Shown here piece by piece: positions 6,428 through 14,682 of a stretch of 26,846 nucleotides of DNA (the stretch's first letter is position 1; each line of letters opens with the position of its first letter). The DNA comes from an uncultured Saprospiraceae bacterium (GTDB lineage: Bacteria; Bacteroidota; Bacteroidia; Chitinophagales; Saprospiraceae): the NCBI GenBank assembly GCA_937969485.1, contig CALBVQ010000172.1, forward strand, positions 1 through 26,846, given 5' to 3'. The notes under the pieces were generated by a model. That model did not search any database, was not told the origin of the DNA, and saw only the letters and a program-made list of their open reading frames with translations. Both the position numbers and the translations under genes were made by a program.

Positions 6428-8350
6428 ATGAAGAAATCTATACTATTCGGATTTTTCTTTTGTTTTACTTTCGCTGCATTTTCACAGTCGCAGAGAACTG
6501 TACTACTAGAAGAATTTACACAGGCATCATGTCCGCCTTGTGAAACTACTACTCCAGCATTAAACGCGATTGTTGCAGCAAACGCGGATAAAATTGTTCA
6601 AGTAAGATACCAAACTTCTTGGCCAGGTGTTGACCCAATGAATGCTGATAACCCAGGTGAGGTTCAAACAAGAGTTGACTACTATGGAGTTACAGGAGTA
6701 CCAAATTTAAGACATGACGGTACAGATACTGGATCTCCAGGAACTATTACTCAGGCTCAAATTGACGGAGCATATGACAAAAGTTCTCCAGTTCTAATCG
6801 AAGTAGAGCACACAATTAGTGACGATCTTGCCACGATGGATGTTACTGTAAGAATCATCAATGAAGGAACAGATGCATTCGAAGATCCTAGTGATAAATT
6901 AAGAGTTGTTCTTATTGAAGAAGAAATCAATTGGCCAACACCTCCAGGTTCTACTAGTTTGGTTGATTTCGAAGCTGTAATGAAGACTTTCTTTACTACA
7001 CCTGAAGGAATTGATATTCCTGAAATAGCTGCTGGTGAAATGTGGGAGATGACATGGACTGGCCTTGAGGTTCCAAGTGTAATTTACAATTACAACAAAT
7101 TGGCAGTTGTTGCATTTTTACAAAATGACGCTACTACTGAGGTACATAATGCTGCTCAATCAGAAACTATTTTACTTGAAGGGTATGCTGATTTAGGAAT
7201 CGCTAGTGCTTCTGCAAATACTTCATCTAATTTATGTGATTATGCATTTGATGGTGAGGTGACAATTTCTAATGAAGGCGGCTCTGAAGTTACTGCATAT
7301 GATGTAATTCTTAATATCAATGAAGTAGAACAACAAACAATAAATGTAACTGATGTTTTGGCTGCAGGTGCATCTAATACAGTAATGTTTGAAACATTAA
7401 CATTGGATCCTGGTACCTCTATTGTTACTTTTGAAGTTGTTGCAATTGGTGGTGATATCGCTACTTTAAACAACACTAGTTCTCCAGTGACTGTTGGAAA
7501 AGCAGGAGCTGCCTCTAGTCTTGTGCAAGAAGATTTTGAATCAGACGCCATCGGTTCTCTTCCTGCCAATGCAATTGTTGATTTACCTGCCGTTCCTAAT
7601 AATGGTGTTATTGCAAATGCTGCATTCGTAGGTGGTTCTAGCCCAATAGGTGGTTTCGGAGAATCTGATCAAGCAATTTTTGTTAACCTTTGGAATTGGA
7701 ATCCTGCAAGTTTTGATGCTACAGGTGAGATCGTGATTGCAAGTCAATTTATCGTGCCTAGCGTATCTTCTTTGACATTTGATTATGCATTTACAAACTG
7801 GGGAGGATCTAATGATCGTTTACAAGCACAAATCTCTACTGATTGTGGAGTAACATATACTGATCTTTTCAATGAGTCTGGTGCTGCTTTAGCTACTGCG
7901 CCACCATTAAATCAAAATAATGCTTTCTTTGTTCCTACTGCTGATCAGTGGAGTAATGAGCAATTTGATTTATCCGCTTATGAAGGAGAAGAAGTTCTTA
8001 TCAGATTCTTTATCACATCGGCTTGGGGAGATATGATGTATATCGATAATGTTAACTTATCAAATGTTGTAAATGTTGATGACATAACAACTACAGAGAA
8101 ACTTGAGGTATACCCTAACCCTGCGTCTCAAGATGTAAATATTGAGCTTTCAATTGATGAGCCTGCTTTAGTTTCAGTGAAAGTTTTAGATCTACTTGGT
8201 AGAACTATTTTTGCTGAAAACGTTAGTTCGAATAAGGTAAGTGAAGTAAATCACACAATCAATGTGTCAAACTATGAAAGTGGATCTTACTTACTTTATA
8301 TTACTGCTGGCGATAGAGTAATCGTTCGTAACATTAGTGTTGTTAATTAA
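6428..8350 (+). CDS. Secreted Omp28-like thioredoxin-fold protein with T9SS sorting domain
   Basis: This 640-residue protein starts with a clear signal peptide (about 1-20, ending AAFSQ). It is followed by an Omp28-like/thioredoxin-like segment with VLLEEFTQASCPPC, giving a CPPC pair at Cys35/Cys38 and a later GVTGVPNLRHDG cis-Pro-like site. A CARDB-like beta domain covers about 240-355, then a jelly-roll 'choice-of-anchor' type domain about 368-548 (EDFESD to MMYIDNVNLS). The last 82 residues, from LEVYPNPAS at 559, form a type A C-terminal domain of the type IX secretion system. It should therefore cross the outer membrane and be anchored or released. The redox role is not proven. It is a single-gene unit ending at a strong hairpin, 8374-8411. 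Confidence 0.85.
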   Translation: MKKSILFGFFFCFTFAAFSQSQRTVLLEEFTQASCPPCETTTPALNAIVAANADKIVQVRYQTSWPGVDPMNADNPGEVQTRVDYYGVTGVPNLRHDGTDTGSPGTITQAQIDGAYDKSSPVLIEVEHTISDDLATMDVTVRIINEGTDAFEDPSDKLRVVLIEEEINWPTPPGSTSLVDFEAVMKTFFTTPEGIDIPEIAAGEMWEMTWTGLEVPSVIYNYNKLAVVAFLQNDATTEVHNAAQSETILLEGYADLGIASASANTSSNLCDYAFDGEVTISNEGGSEVTAYDVILNINEVEQQTINVTDVLAAGASNTVMFETLTLDPGTSIVTFEVVAIGGDIATLNNTSSPVTVGKAGAASSLVQEDFESDAIGSLPANAIVDLPAVPNNGVIANAAFVGGSSPIGGFGESDQAIFVNLWNWNPASFDATGEIVIASQFIVPSVSSLTFDYAFTNWGGSNDRLQAQISTDCGVTYTDLFNESGAALATAPPLNQNNAFFVPTADQWSNEQFDLSAYEGEEVLIRFFITSAWGDMMYIDNVNLSNVVNVDDITTTEKLEVYPNPASQDVNIELSIDEPALVSVKVLDLLGRTIFAENVSSNKVSEVNHTINVSNYESGSYLLYITAGDRVIVRNISVVN

Positions 8351-8373
8351 TACATCAACACTGACCATAATAT

Positions 8374-8411
8374 AAAAAAGGGGAATAAGTTGAAAAACTT
8401 GTTCCCCTTTT
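8374..8411. terminator. Bidirectional intrinsic terminator with GAAA loop
   Basis: AAAAGGGGAA (8376-8385) pairs with TTCCCCTTTT (8402-8411). The stem continues through a T-G pair and AAGTT/AACTT to a GAAA tetraloop (8392-8395), 16 pairs in all. A-run and T-run flanks suit both directions, and the element lies between the convergent genes ending at 8350 and 8445. Confidence 0.9.
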
Positions 8412-8444
8412 CTGTGGTGTCAAATTAGATCGCCTTTTTTGGTC

Positions 8445-9023
8445 TCAAAAATCTTGAAGAACCTCAAAAATTTCATCTAATTCATCATAGGATTTGAACC
8501 CTACTTTTTCTTCTGGACTCCCATGAACATTGAAACCAGTCAAATTTGATTCGAGTAATTCTTCCGTACTAATTTGCTGATTAATAATGTCATAGTATAG
8601 TTCGATACGGGATGTTGAGCCTACTATTGCAGAAATCTCACTTATACTTTTTTCCGAATGAATAATTGCTTTTTCTGTGGAATCTAGTGCCAAATAGTCT
8701 TCAAGCTCATTTTCTTCAAGGGTGTAGATTACAGGTATGTCAAGGCTAGCAATTAATGATCGTTTACTAAAAGGGATACACAATCCTTGACAGTTCAGAT
8801 CAACCAAGTATTTCTCAGCTTGTCCGTATAGTTCATCTGACAATTCTAAGTAGTATTCTGGTCCCTCCACCCAACTTTGGAATGTTCCAATTTCTTGAGG
8901 ATTGAGATAATTAGGTGAATGCGGATCAATGGAGAAAATAAAGGCATCTACCATCCATCCTGCAAAATATCTTGCATCTGTAAGATTATTAATAGAACTA
9001 GCTATGACTTTCTTCTTAAGCAT
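8445..9023 (-). CDS. TrpF-like beta/alpha-barrel protein, catalytic residues apparently lost
   Basis: This 192-residue protein resembles phosphoribosylanthranilate isomerase. The N-terminus follows the TrpF pattern (K-x-K, then NNLTDARYFAG, then DAFIFSIDPHSPNYL, matching the usual EDA..A...GAD..GFIF...SPRY). The end (GFNVHGSPEEKVGFKSYDEL) follows the usual D-x-n-S-G-v-E-x-x-p-G-x-K-D. However, the catalytic Cys of the K-I/V-C-G motif is absent (here KVIAS), and the GGTG phosphate-binding motif near the middle is not visible. It is probably not an active TrpF, and there are no other tryptophan genes nearby. Its ATG overlaps the end of the acyltransferase gene by 8 bases, so the two are likely translated together. 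A non-enzymatic or different role is possible. Confidence 0.6.
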   Translation of the reverse strand: MLKKKVIASSINNLTDARYFAGWMVDAFIFSIDPHSPNYLNPQEIGTFQSWVEGPEYYLELSDELYGQAEKYLVDLNCQGLCIPFSKRSLIASLDIPVIYTLEENELEDYLALDSTEKAIIHSEKSISEISAIVGSTSRIELYYDIINQQISTEELLESNLTGFNVHGSPEEKVGFKSYDELDEIFEVLQDF

Positions 9024-10152
9024 TATCTGTACGTTTATTGAGTATGTTTATTACTGGGTTAGCATACATTAATAAGAAGTTAGTTCTTAAGATCTCATCT
9101 GCTCCTCCTAAACTCTTTTCCATCCTAATTTCGAAATTTTTATATTCTTCAGATGTGTAATTCTCGGAAAATGCTGTATTTCCTTTATACATGTCGTATG
9201 CAATGTAATTGGTTGGATGTAGTTTGTATTGTTGTTGTATGCAATTGGTAATTTTTTGGGCGAAAGCCCTTATTCCTTTATTAGCAGGAACATCGGCTTT
9301 TTTCAGCTCCATAAGGTAGTCTTTCAACGGCTGCCCACAAGTGATATGGACATTTTTCTTATATCCCAAGACGCCCTTCATGATGTTATTGAAATCTTCA
9401 TTCTTGGTCTTTGTGTATTTTTTTCCATTCAGCGCTGCTAAGATCGCTGGCATCTTCATGTAATCGGTAGGATCATATTCATATGAAATAGTCACGGGGA
9501 CAATATTCAAGTCAATTAGGTAGTCATAAACATTGACTGTTTTCGGCCTTGCCATTGCAAGCATCTTGATTACTCCAGGGTGTGTTGTGTCGTTACCATC
9601 TTTCGTCCTACCCTCTCGTTGAGCGACCCATACAGAGTGCTTTCGATCTAAAAGATGTCGTATGAATTCTGATAATTCTTTCGATTTTTCTAGCATCTCA
9701 CGTGGAGGTAGGGACCTACTTACCAAGAAATTTCTATTGATTTTCGCAAAATCCATCAGAAAATCAGTCCCCACCAAGTTGTCTCCTATTGCTGAAGCCA
9801 TCATCTGCATATCTTTCTCCAGAAGAATAAGATTCGTTAAGGAGGTGTCTAACACAATGTCCCTATGATTCGAAATGTACAGATAAGGTTTGTCTTTGTC
9901 AAGGTCCTTGAAACCGCGGGTCGTTAGAGATTCAGTCGTTTCCTTCAGAACTCTTTTCAATGCTGGATAAACAATATCCTTGTGAAACGAATATGTAGAA
10001 TGTACATTTTGAAGTTTTTCCAAGTAGTAGGCTTCATTCTTTTCAGGGAAGGCATAATCTAGTAAAGCCAGCATCATGGGGTGCTTAGCGTTTCTAAGTA
10101 AGGCTTGATTCACCTCATTATCGTGGTATGGTCGTATTGATTCGTATTTCAT
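9016..10152 (-). CDS. PlsC/PlsB-type glycerolipid acyltransferase
   Basis: This 378-residue protein has the acyltransferase hallmark SNHRDIVLD at 94-102 (H96, R97, D98, D102) and a second block REGRTKDG (179-186) matching the EGxR substrate-binding motif. Family members transfer a fatty acyl group to a glycerol phosphate or a similar alcohol at the membrane face. The canonical spacing is H-x4-D. Here the second Asp is six residues after His, with an extra Asp at +2, a variant I associate with Bacteroidota homologues. No clear transmembrane helix is seen. It is first in a two-gene unit with the TrpF-like gene (8-base overlap). A perfect -7 box (TACCTTTG) lies only 10 bases from its ATG. The physiological acceptor is unknown. 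Confidence 0.8.
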   Translation of the reverse strand: MKYESIRPYHDNEVNQALLRNAKHPMMLALLDYAFPEKNEAYYLEKLQNVHSTYSFHKDIVYPALKRVLKETTESLTTRGFKDLDKDKPYLYISNHRDIVLDTSLTNLILLEKDMQMMASAIGDNLVGTDFLMDFAKINRNFLVSRSLPPREMLEKSKELSEFIRHLLDRKHSVWVAQREGRTKDGNDTTHPGVIKMLAMARPKTVNVYDYLIDLNIVPVTISYEYDPTDYMKMPAILAALNGKKYTKTKNEDFNNIMKGVLGYKKNVHITCGQPLKDYLMELKKADVPANKGIRAFAQKITNCIQQQYKLHPTNYIAYDMYKGNTAFSENYTSEEYKNFEIRMEKSLGGADEILRTNFLLMYANPVINILNKRTDNA

Positions 10153-10162
10153 AAATTGTCCG

Positions 10163-10170
10163 CAAAGGTA
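10163..10170 (-). promoter_or_regulatory. Consensus -7 box (TACCTTTG) for the acyltransferase operon
   Basis: The minus-strand TACCTTTG is an exact TAnnTTTG match ending 10 bases before the ATG at 10152. The expected start site would leave a leader of only about five bases. A -33 TTG with the usual 19-21 spacing is not evident. Confidence 0.5.
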
Positions 10171-10206
10171 GCTTATTTAATCCTCTGTTGATCTTGAACT
10201 ACATAC

Positions 10207-10728
10207 TTATTCAAAGATTTTATCGCGTATTTTTTCCATTTCAATTGCAGTACTAGGCTGTCTCCTCATGTTCACCAAGCACTGGTTTATTCTATCCATA
10301 TGCTCTTCTTCCATCAATGCGTCTCGTATGTTCAAACAAGCTTTTTCGTAGGTCTCTAGGATTATGTTTCTCAGTGGATCAGTGAGAATCCAATGTTTCT
10401 TCACATATTCAGTGGCACATTCAACATTGAAAAGGAAAACATCACCTAGCTCATAGGTAAAGCTTTTCTGTCTTTCTAAGTTTCTCAGAATTGCCCTTAT
10501 TTTGCTAATTCTCGGTTTTCTTGGTCTTCTTAGCGATCTTGTTGCGTACTTCGATTCGATGTCTTTCTTGATGTTGTCATAAACCCGCTTCCTATCTTTT
10601 TCAGAACCCAACTCCATCACATAGAATTGCTTAACATCTGGAGAATAAGTGTAAAGAGTCTCTAACTCAACTAAGAGCTCTTCCTCGGTTAAAGACCTGA
10701 TATATTTAGTGAATTTGGATTTTTGCAT
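10207..10728 (-). CDS. DUF6155-like protein
   Basis: This 173-residue, charged, probably all-helical soluble protein lacks a signal peptide and membrane segments. The layout resembles DUF6155: KYIRSLTEEELLVELETLY, then VKQFYVMELG, then a basic stretch RRPRKPRISK (67-76) and a long helical part FNVECATEYVKKHW. The function of that family is not established. The ATG at 10728 is the only sensible start. The gene lies between the mscL terminator (10746-10780) and the acyltransferase gene, so it probably has its own promoter. It ends 54 bases before the acyltransferase ATG, which has its own -7 box. Confidence 0.55.
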   Translation of the reverse strand: MQKSKFTKYIRSLTEEELLVELETLYTYSPDVKQFYVMELGSEKDRKRVYDNIKKDIESKYATRSLRRPRKPRISKIRAILRNLERQKSFTYELGDVFLFNVECATEYVKKHWILTDPLRNIILETYEKACLNIRDALMEEEHMDRINQCLVNMRRQPSTAIEMEKIRDKIFE

Positions 10729-10745
10729 AATGTAAAAATACCAAT

Positions 10746-10780
10746 AAAAAAAGGAGAATCACAATCGTGATTCTCCTTTT
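10746..10780 (-). terminator. Intrinsic terminator of mscL
   Basis: A perfect 14-bp stem (AAAAGGAGAATCAC 10749-10762 with GTGATTCTCCTTTT 10767-10780) closes on an AATC loop. Read on the minus strand it is followed by a run of seven Ts (10746-10752 complement), giving a textbook terminator 23 bases past the mscL stop. A shorter T-run on the plus side might also work. Confidence 0.9.
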
Positions 10781-10802
10781 CTATAGTAACTTGGAAGACT
10801 AA

Positions 10803-11198
10803 TTACTTTTTAAGTAAGTCTCTAATTTCTGCGAGCAAATCTTCTTGCGAAGGTCCAGCTGGAGCTTCTTCTGCTTTCTTCTTTGTCTTATTGTATACTT
10901 TAACAATCATGAACATTACGAATCCAACAAGGATTAAATTAACAATAGTGTTAACCCACTTACCCCACATGATAGCATTTTCTGCTGTGACAGTTCCATC
11001 AGCATTGATAGTTTCTGGAGAAAGTACTGTTTTAATATCGTCGAAGTTTACTCCACCCACAAGATGGCCAACAACTGGCATAACGATATCTGCAACAAAT
11101 GTGTTGATTACTAAACCGATCGCGGTCGCTAGTATTACTGCAACAGCAAAATCTATCACATTTCCTGTGATAATAAAGTCTCTAAATTCTTTTAGCAT
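10803..11198 (-). CDS. mscL: Large-conductance mechanosensitive channel MscL
   Basis: MscL opens a large pore in the inner membrane under hypo-osmotic stress. The start is placed at ATG 11198 because MLKEFRDFIITGNVIDFAVAV is the family's conserved N-terminal amphipathic helix. The frame stays open 16 codons further upstream, but that extension is unlike MscL. The 131-residue product has TM1 at about 13-38 (FAVAVILATAIGLVINTFVADIV), a periplasmic loop, TM2 at about 75-97 (WVNTIVNLILVGFVMFMIVKVYN) and a C-terminal helix (EDLLAEIRDLLKK) that forms the cytoplasmic bundle. Length and order are normal. It is monocistronic and ends in the hairpin at 10746-10780. It is divergent from a membrane protein gene with 100 bases between starts. 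Confidence 0.95.
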   Translation of the reverse strand: MLKEFRDFIITGNVIDFAVAVILATAIGLVINTFVADIVMPVVGHLVGGVNFDDIKTVLSPETINADGTVTAENAIMWGKWVNTIVNLILVGFVMFMIVKVYNKTKKKAEEAPAGPSQEDLLAEIRDLLKK

Positions 11199-11298
11199 AA
11201 TTATATTAGTTTTGTTATAGGATAAATATATAGAAATAACTCCCATGTGTTTCTATAATGTGCTATTTTTATATGTTTAAGGTTCAAAATTTAACATT

Positions 11299-11742
11299 AT
11301 GTACGATATTTTACTTCATACCCACTCCATTCTTCGTTGGATAGTTCTAGTTCTGTTGATTGCAACCGTCATCTTTAGCCTCAAGAATTGGCTCAGTAAA
11401 ACTAATCTTTGGCAAAGCCCAGCAACTAAAATTTTCACCTTTAATACCATCTTTCTGCATGTCCAGCTAGTACTTGGTTTTATCCTTTTCTTCATCAGCC
11501 CTAAGATGAATTTCGATGGAGATTGGAAGGCTAACAAGATCATTAGCTTTTTCACAATGCAACATGTGCCATCAATGCTACTAGCAATAATTTTAGTCAC
11601 GGTAGGAGGTGCATTAGCAAAAAGAAGAGATAATATCACTATGAAATATAAGTTGATTGCCATTTTCAATATTATCGCTCTGATCTTGATCTTAAGTAAT
11701 ATACCATGGCCTTATAAGAACGTTGGCGCAGCTTTATATTAG
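11299..11742 (+). CDS. Four-helix membrane protein, cytochrome b561-like
   Basis: This 147-residue protein has four predicted transmembrane helices (about 10-28, 46-66, 87-107 and 117-135). The start MYDILLHTHSILRWIVL is typical of small Bacteroidota membrane proteins labelled 'cytochrome B'. Histidines at positions 7 and 9, in LHVQL (54) and in MQHVPS (89) could ligate heme, but that is inference. It has no signal peptide apart from the first helix. It is divergent from mscL and followed by 170 bases before the PpiC gene, so it is probably its own unit. A transport or electron-transfer role is possible; the sequence alone does not settle it. Confidence 0.65.
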   Translation: MYDILLHTHSILRWIVLVLLIATVIFSLKNWLSKTNLWQSPATKIFTFNTIFLHVQLVLGFILFFISPKMNFDGDWKANKIISFFTMQHVPSMLLAIILVTVGGALAKRRDNITMKYKLIAIFNIIALILILSNIPWPYKNVGAALY

Positions 11743-11881
11743 AAGCTGGGCGGGTTGTTCTTGTTGTACAAGTTCAAGGAGATTTGGTTATTTTTGTCAT
11801 CTTAGGCGATACTTTTTTACTAATACACGTCGTTTCAAGTATGTTTTTTCATTATGCTAAGTGTAATAAGGTTTTTATAGC

Positions 11882-11889
11882 TAATTTTG
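11882..11889 (+). promoter_or_regulatory. Consensus -7 box (TAATTTTG) for the PpiC/SurA operon
   Basis: TAATTTTG is an exact TAnnTTTG match ending 23 bases before ATG 11913. Together with the signal peptide that begins there, it argues against the longer frame starting at 11784. No well-spaced -33 TTG was seen. Confidence 0.45.
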
Positions 11890-11912
11890 CGCTTCAATTT
11901 TCAAAAATTACT

Positions 11913-13856
11913 ATGCTGAAATTTAAATTCTTATTCGTATTTTTTTTGCTGTCTTTTGGGGCTTTCGCCCAAAATGAAGACCCAGTTTTGTTTACAGTAG
12001 GTAGTAGCTCAGTTACGGTATCTGAATTTGATTACATCTACTCTAAGAATACAGGTAAGAAAACTGACTATAGCGAGGAAAGCTTAAAGGAATACCTAGA
12101 TCTTTACGTAAAATTCAAACTAAAAGTTCAACGCGCAAGAGATTTAAAACTAGATACAATTCCTTCTTTAATCAAAGAACTCGATGGATATAGACAACAA
12201 CTAGCCAAGTCTTATCTTACTGACAAGGAAGTTACAAATAGATTGATTGAGGAAGTGTATAGCAGGTCTCAAAATGACGTGAAATTATCGCACTTACTAG
12301 TATCCTTGCCGCAGAATGCTAATTCCAAAAAAGAGAAAGCAGCGAAGGATAAGATAATGATGATCTCCAAAGGAATTAAGAACGGTCTGTCTTTCGATGA
12401 TGCAGTTCAAAAGTATTCTGAAGACAAGATATCAAAAGAAAGTAAAGGTCAATTAGGTTATCTTAATTCAATGTTCCCACCTGGATTTTATGAATTGGAG
12501 AATGCCGCATATACTTTGAAAGTAGGGGAAGTATCAGAGCCCTTGAGAACTAAGCTTGGCTATCATATCGTACGTGTAGATGATATTCGTGACGCTCGTG
12601 GGGAAGTGGAGGTTGCTCATATCTTGATACGAAAAGAAAAGAAAAGGGGAGTTACAGATAATTCAAAAAACACTATTGATAGCATCTACATTAAATTACA
12701 GGGTGGAGCAGATTTTGGTGAACTTGCAAGAAAATATAGTCAGGATAAGGCTTCTGCTAAAAACGGAGGGTACATCGGCTTATTTGGGATAAACAAGTAC
12801 GAAGAAGCTTTCGAGAACACTGCCTTTGGATTAACAGAAGATAATAGTTATTCTATGCCAGTAGAAACTTCAGTAGGATGGCATATTCTAAAAAGGATTT
12901 CGGTAAAACCTGAAATGTCATATGAGGATTCTAAAAAAAGATTGAAGGCACTAGTTACTAAGGACCCCAGACATAAGATTGCAAAAGCATCTTTGATTCA
13001 GAGGATTAAGGACGAATCTGATTTTACAGAAAATAAAGCCGTTCTTAGTACATTTACTTCAACGCTTGATAAAACATTCTATTCTTACAAGTGGAAACCA
13101 TCTGAACTTAAGGATGAACCTCTATTTGCCTTTGGAAATTATGATTTTGGTATCAATGATTTCGTAAGATACGCTAAAGATAATACAAGAACTAGATTGC
13201 GAATGGATGACCTAGAAATTGACGAAGCAGTGGAGCAATTGTATACAGAATTTGTTGAAGCTAAGGCGATTGAATACGAAGAAAAACAACTGACTAAGAA
13301 ATACCCCGACTTCAGAGCAATCATGAGAGAATACGACGAAGGCATTTTACTTTTTGAAGTAACGAAAATGAATGTTTGGGATAAAGCGTCTTTAGATACA
13401 GTGGGACTCGAGGCTTACTACGAGAGAAATAGGGATAAATATGTTTGGAAAGAAAGGGCTAATGTTCAAGAATTTACATTAAATACTACAGACGAAGAGC
13501 TTATTGCTAAGTTTATGAAGAAGGCAAAAAGGAAGTCTCCTGAATGGCTAAAAAACAAATTTGGTGACATATTCACCGTAAATGAAGCAATTTATGAGCG
13601 AGGGAGTAGAGATGTATCTGGGATTAAATTTTCAAAGAATTCATTGTCAAGCCAAGTAGTGGACAAGAGGAAATCTACCACTAAATTTAAGAAGATAGTT
13701 TCTACTATGCCGATTATGCCCAAGACCTTGAAAGAAGCACGTGGCTATATTGAAGCTGATTATCAAGATGAACTGGAAAAGAAGTGGGTGTCTCAACTTA
13801 GGCTTAAGTATGATGTGAAAATTAACGAAGATGTTCTTAAAACATTGGTTAAGTAA
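11913..13856 (+). CDS. Periplasmic peptidyl-prolyl isomerase with two parvulin domains
   Basis: The frame is open from 11784, but the start is set at ATG 11913. From there MLKFKFLFVFFLLSFGAFAQ is a clean signal peptide (1-20), and a -7 box lies just upstream. The 647-residue product has a SurA/PpiD-like N-terminal helical region and a first PpiC (parvulin) domain at about 122-225 (VKLSHLLVSL to GYHIVRVDD). A second follows at about 231-330 (EVAHILIRKE to GWHILKRIS). A long C-terminal region of about 315 residues with no clear domain completes it. It should act in the periplasm as a chaperone/isomerase for outer-membrane proteins. It is the first gene of a three-gene operon with a lipoprotein and SurA, a layout I associate with Bacteroidota. 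Confidence 0.85.
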   Translation: MLKFKFLFVFFLLSFGAFAQNEDPVLFTVGSSSVTVSEFDYIYSKNTGKKTDYSEESLKEYLDLYVKFKLKVQRARDLKLDTIPSLIKELDGYRQQLAKSYLTDKEVTNRLIEEVYSRSQNDVKLSHLLVSLPQNANSKKEKAAKDKIMMISKGIKNGLSFDDAVQKYSEDKISKESKGQLGYLNSMFPPGFYELENAAYTLKVGEVSEPLRTKLGYHIVRVDDIRDARGEVEVAHILIRKEKKRGVTDNSKNTIDSIYIKLQGGADFGELARKYSQDKASAKNGGYIGLFGINKYEEAFENTAFGLTEDNSYSMPVETSVGWHILKRISVKPEMSYEDSKKRLKALVTKDPRHKIAKASLIQRIKDESDFTENKAVLSTFTSTLDKTFYSYKWKPSELKDEPLFAFGNYDFGINDFVRYAKDNTRTRLRMDDLEIDEAVEQLYTEFVEAKAIEYEEKQLTKKYPDFRAIMREYDEGILLFEVTKMNVWDKASLDTVGLEAYYERNRDKYVWKERANVQEFTLNTTDEELIAKFMKKAKRKSPEWLKNKFGDIFTVNEAIYERGSRDVSGIKFSKNSLSSQVVDKRKSTTKFKKIVSTMPIMPKTLKEARGYIEADYQDELEKKWVSQLRLKYDVKINEDVLKTLVK

Positions 13857-13859
13857 TTG

Positions 13860-14681
13860 ATGATTTCACTAAGTAAATATTGTTTTCTGTTCTTTTTAAT
13901 ATCTCTTATTTCTTGTGATAAAGGAACGAACGGTAACGATGTTTTATTAGCGAAAGTTTATGATTCGAAATTGTATCAATCTGATATAGATTCATATTTA
14001 AAAGAGGACACAATTTCCTACAATAAAAAACAATTTATTGACGCGTGGGTAAGAAATGAATTGTACATCAACAGTGCCAGCCTCAGTAAAGCTGATAGAA
14101 AGGAAATTGAACAATTAACGGCTTCATTTGAGAAGACCTTAATTATTCAAAAACAAAAAGAAAACCACATCAATAGGAATTTAGTAACTACCGTCCAAGA
14201 GGAAGAATTACAACAGGCCTACAACGAACTGAAAGATAATTACAAACTTAAACGAGATATATTTAAATATCATCTAGTAGTTGTCGAAAAATCACACCCC
14301 AATGTCCTTGACATTAGGAATTTTTTCAAACAAAGGGAGTTTGATGCTTTTTATGAATCTTTGGATGACGAGATCGCTAGTAAAGCTCTTGATTCCACAC
14401 AGTGGTATCATTGGGTCGATCTTAGCTTGAAACTGCCAATTGACGAAATTGGCGAAGGAGATATTTCGGGTGACATGAATAAGATTATAGAAGGAGTAGA
14501 TCATATATTCTTCTTAAGAATCTTCGACTATATAGACAAAACGGAAATAGCGCCGTTATCTTATATGAAGAGAAATCTAGAAAATGCTATTTTGGAAAAA
14601 AGGAAAGAAAAATTGATAGATGATTACAGCGGTAAGTTGTACCAATCTGCATTAAATAATAATAAGATAATTCTTAATTGA
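13860..14681 (+). CDS. Lipoprotein, SurA-N-like, no parvulin domain
   Basis: The start is taken as ATG 13860, four bases after the stop of the upstream isomerase; a TTG one codon earlier is in frame. The product is about 273 residues. It starts with a lipoprotein signal peptide ending in the lipobox LISC (Cys19 from this start). A region resembling the SurA/PpiC N-terminal chaperone part follows (DVLLAKVYDSKLYQSDIDSYL, then FIDAWVRNELYINSA). I see no convincing parvulin motif set, so it is probably a membrane-anchored chaperone partner rather than an isomerase. It sits between two isomerase genes, with SurA beginning one base after its stop, implying co-translation and joint function in outer-membrane biogenesis. 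Confidence 0.7.
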   Translation: MISLSKYCFLFFLISLISCDKGTNGNDVLLAKVYDSKLYQSDIDSYLKEDTISYNKKQFIDAWVRNELYINSASLSKADRKEIEQLTASFEKTLIIQKQKENHINRNLVTTVQEEELQQAYNELKDNYKLKRDIFKYHLVVVEKSHPNVLDIRNFFKQREFDAFYESLDDEIASKALDSTQWYHWVDLSLKLPIDEIGEGDISGDMNKIIEGVDHIFFLRIFDYIDKTEIAPLSYMKRNLENAILEKRKEKLIDDYSGKLYQSALNNNKIILN

Positions 14682-14682
14682 T

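Noticed and set aside
6229..6543. 104-codon plus-strand frame upstream of and overlapping the T9SS protein gene
   Set aside because: It overlaps the well-supported signal peptide of the gene at 6428 in another frame, has odd composition and resembles no family.
7240..7569. Minus-strand 109-codon frame inside the T9SS protein gene
   Set aside because: Shadow frame antisense to a clear beta-domain coding region.
10891..11220. Plus-strand 109-codon frame antisense to mscL
   Set aside because: Shadow of mscL; no family resemblance and no promoter.
11199..11246. 16-codon N-terminal extension of MscL
   Set aside because: MscL proteins begin at the MLKEF amphipathic helix; the extension has no family support.
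11784..11912. 43-codon N-terminal extension of the PpiC frame
   Set aside because: The signal peptide begins at 11913 and a -7 promoter box lies at 11882-11889, inside the extension.
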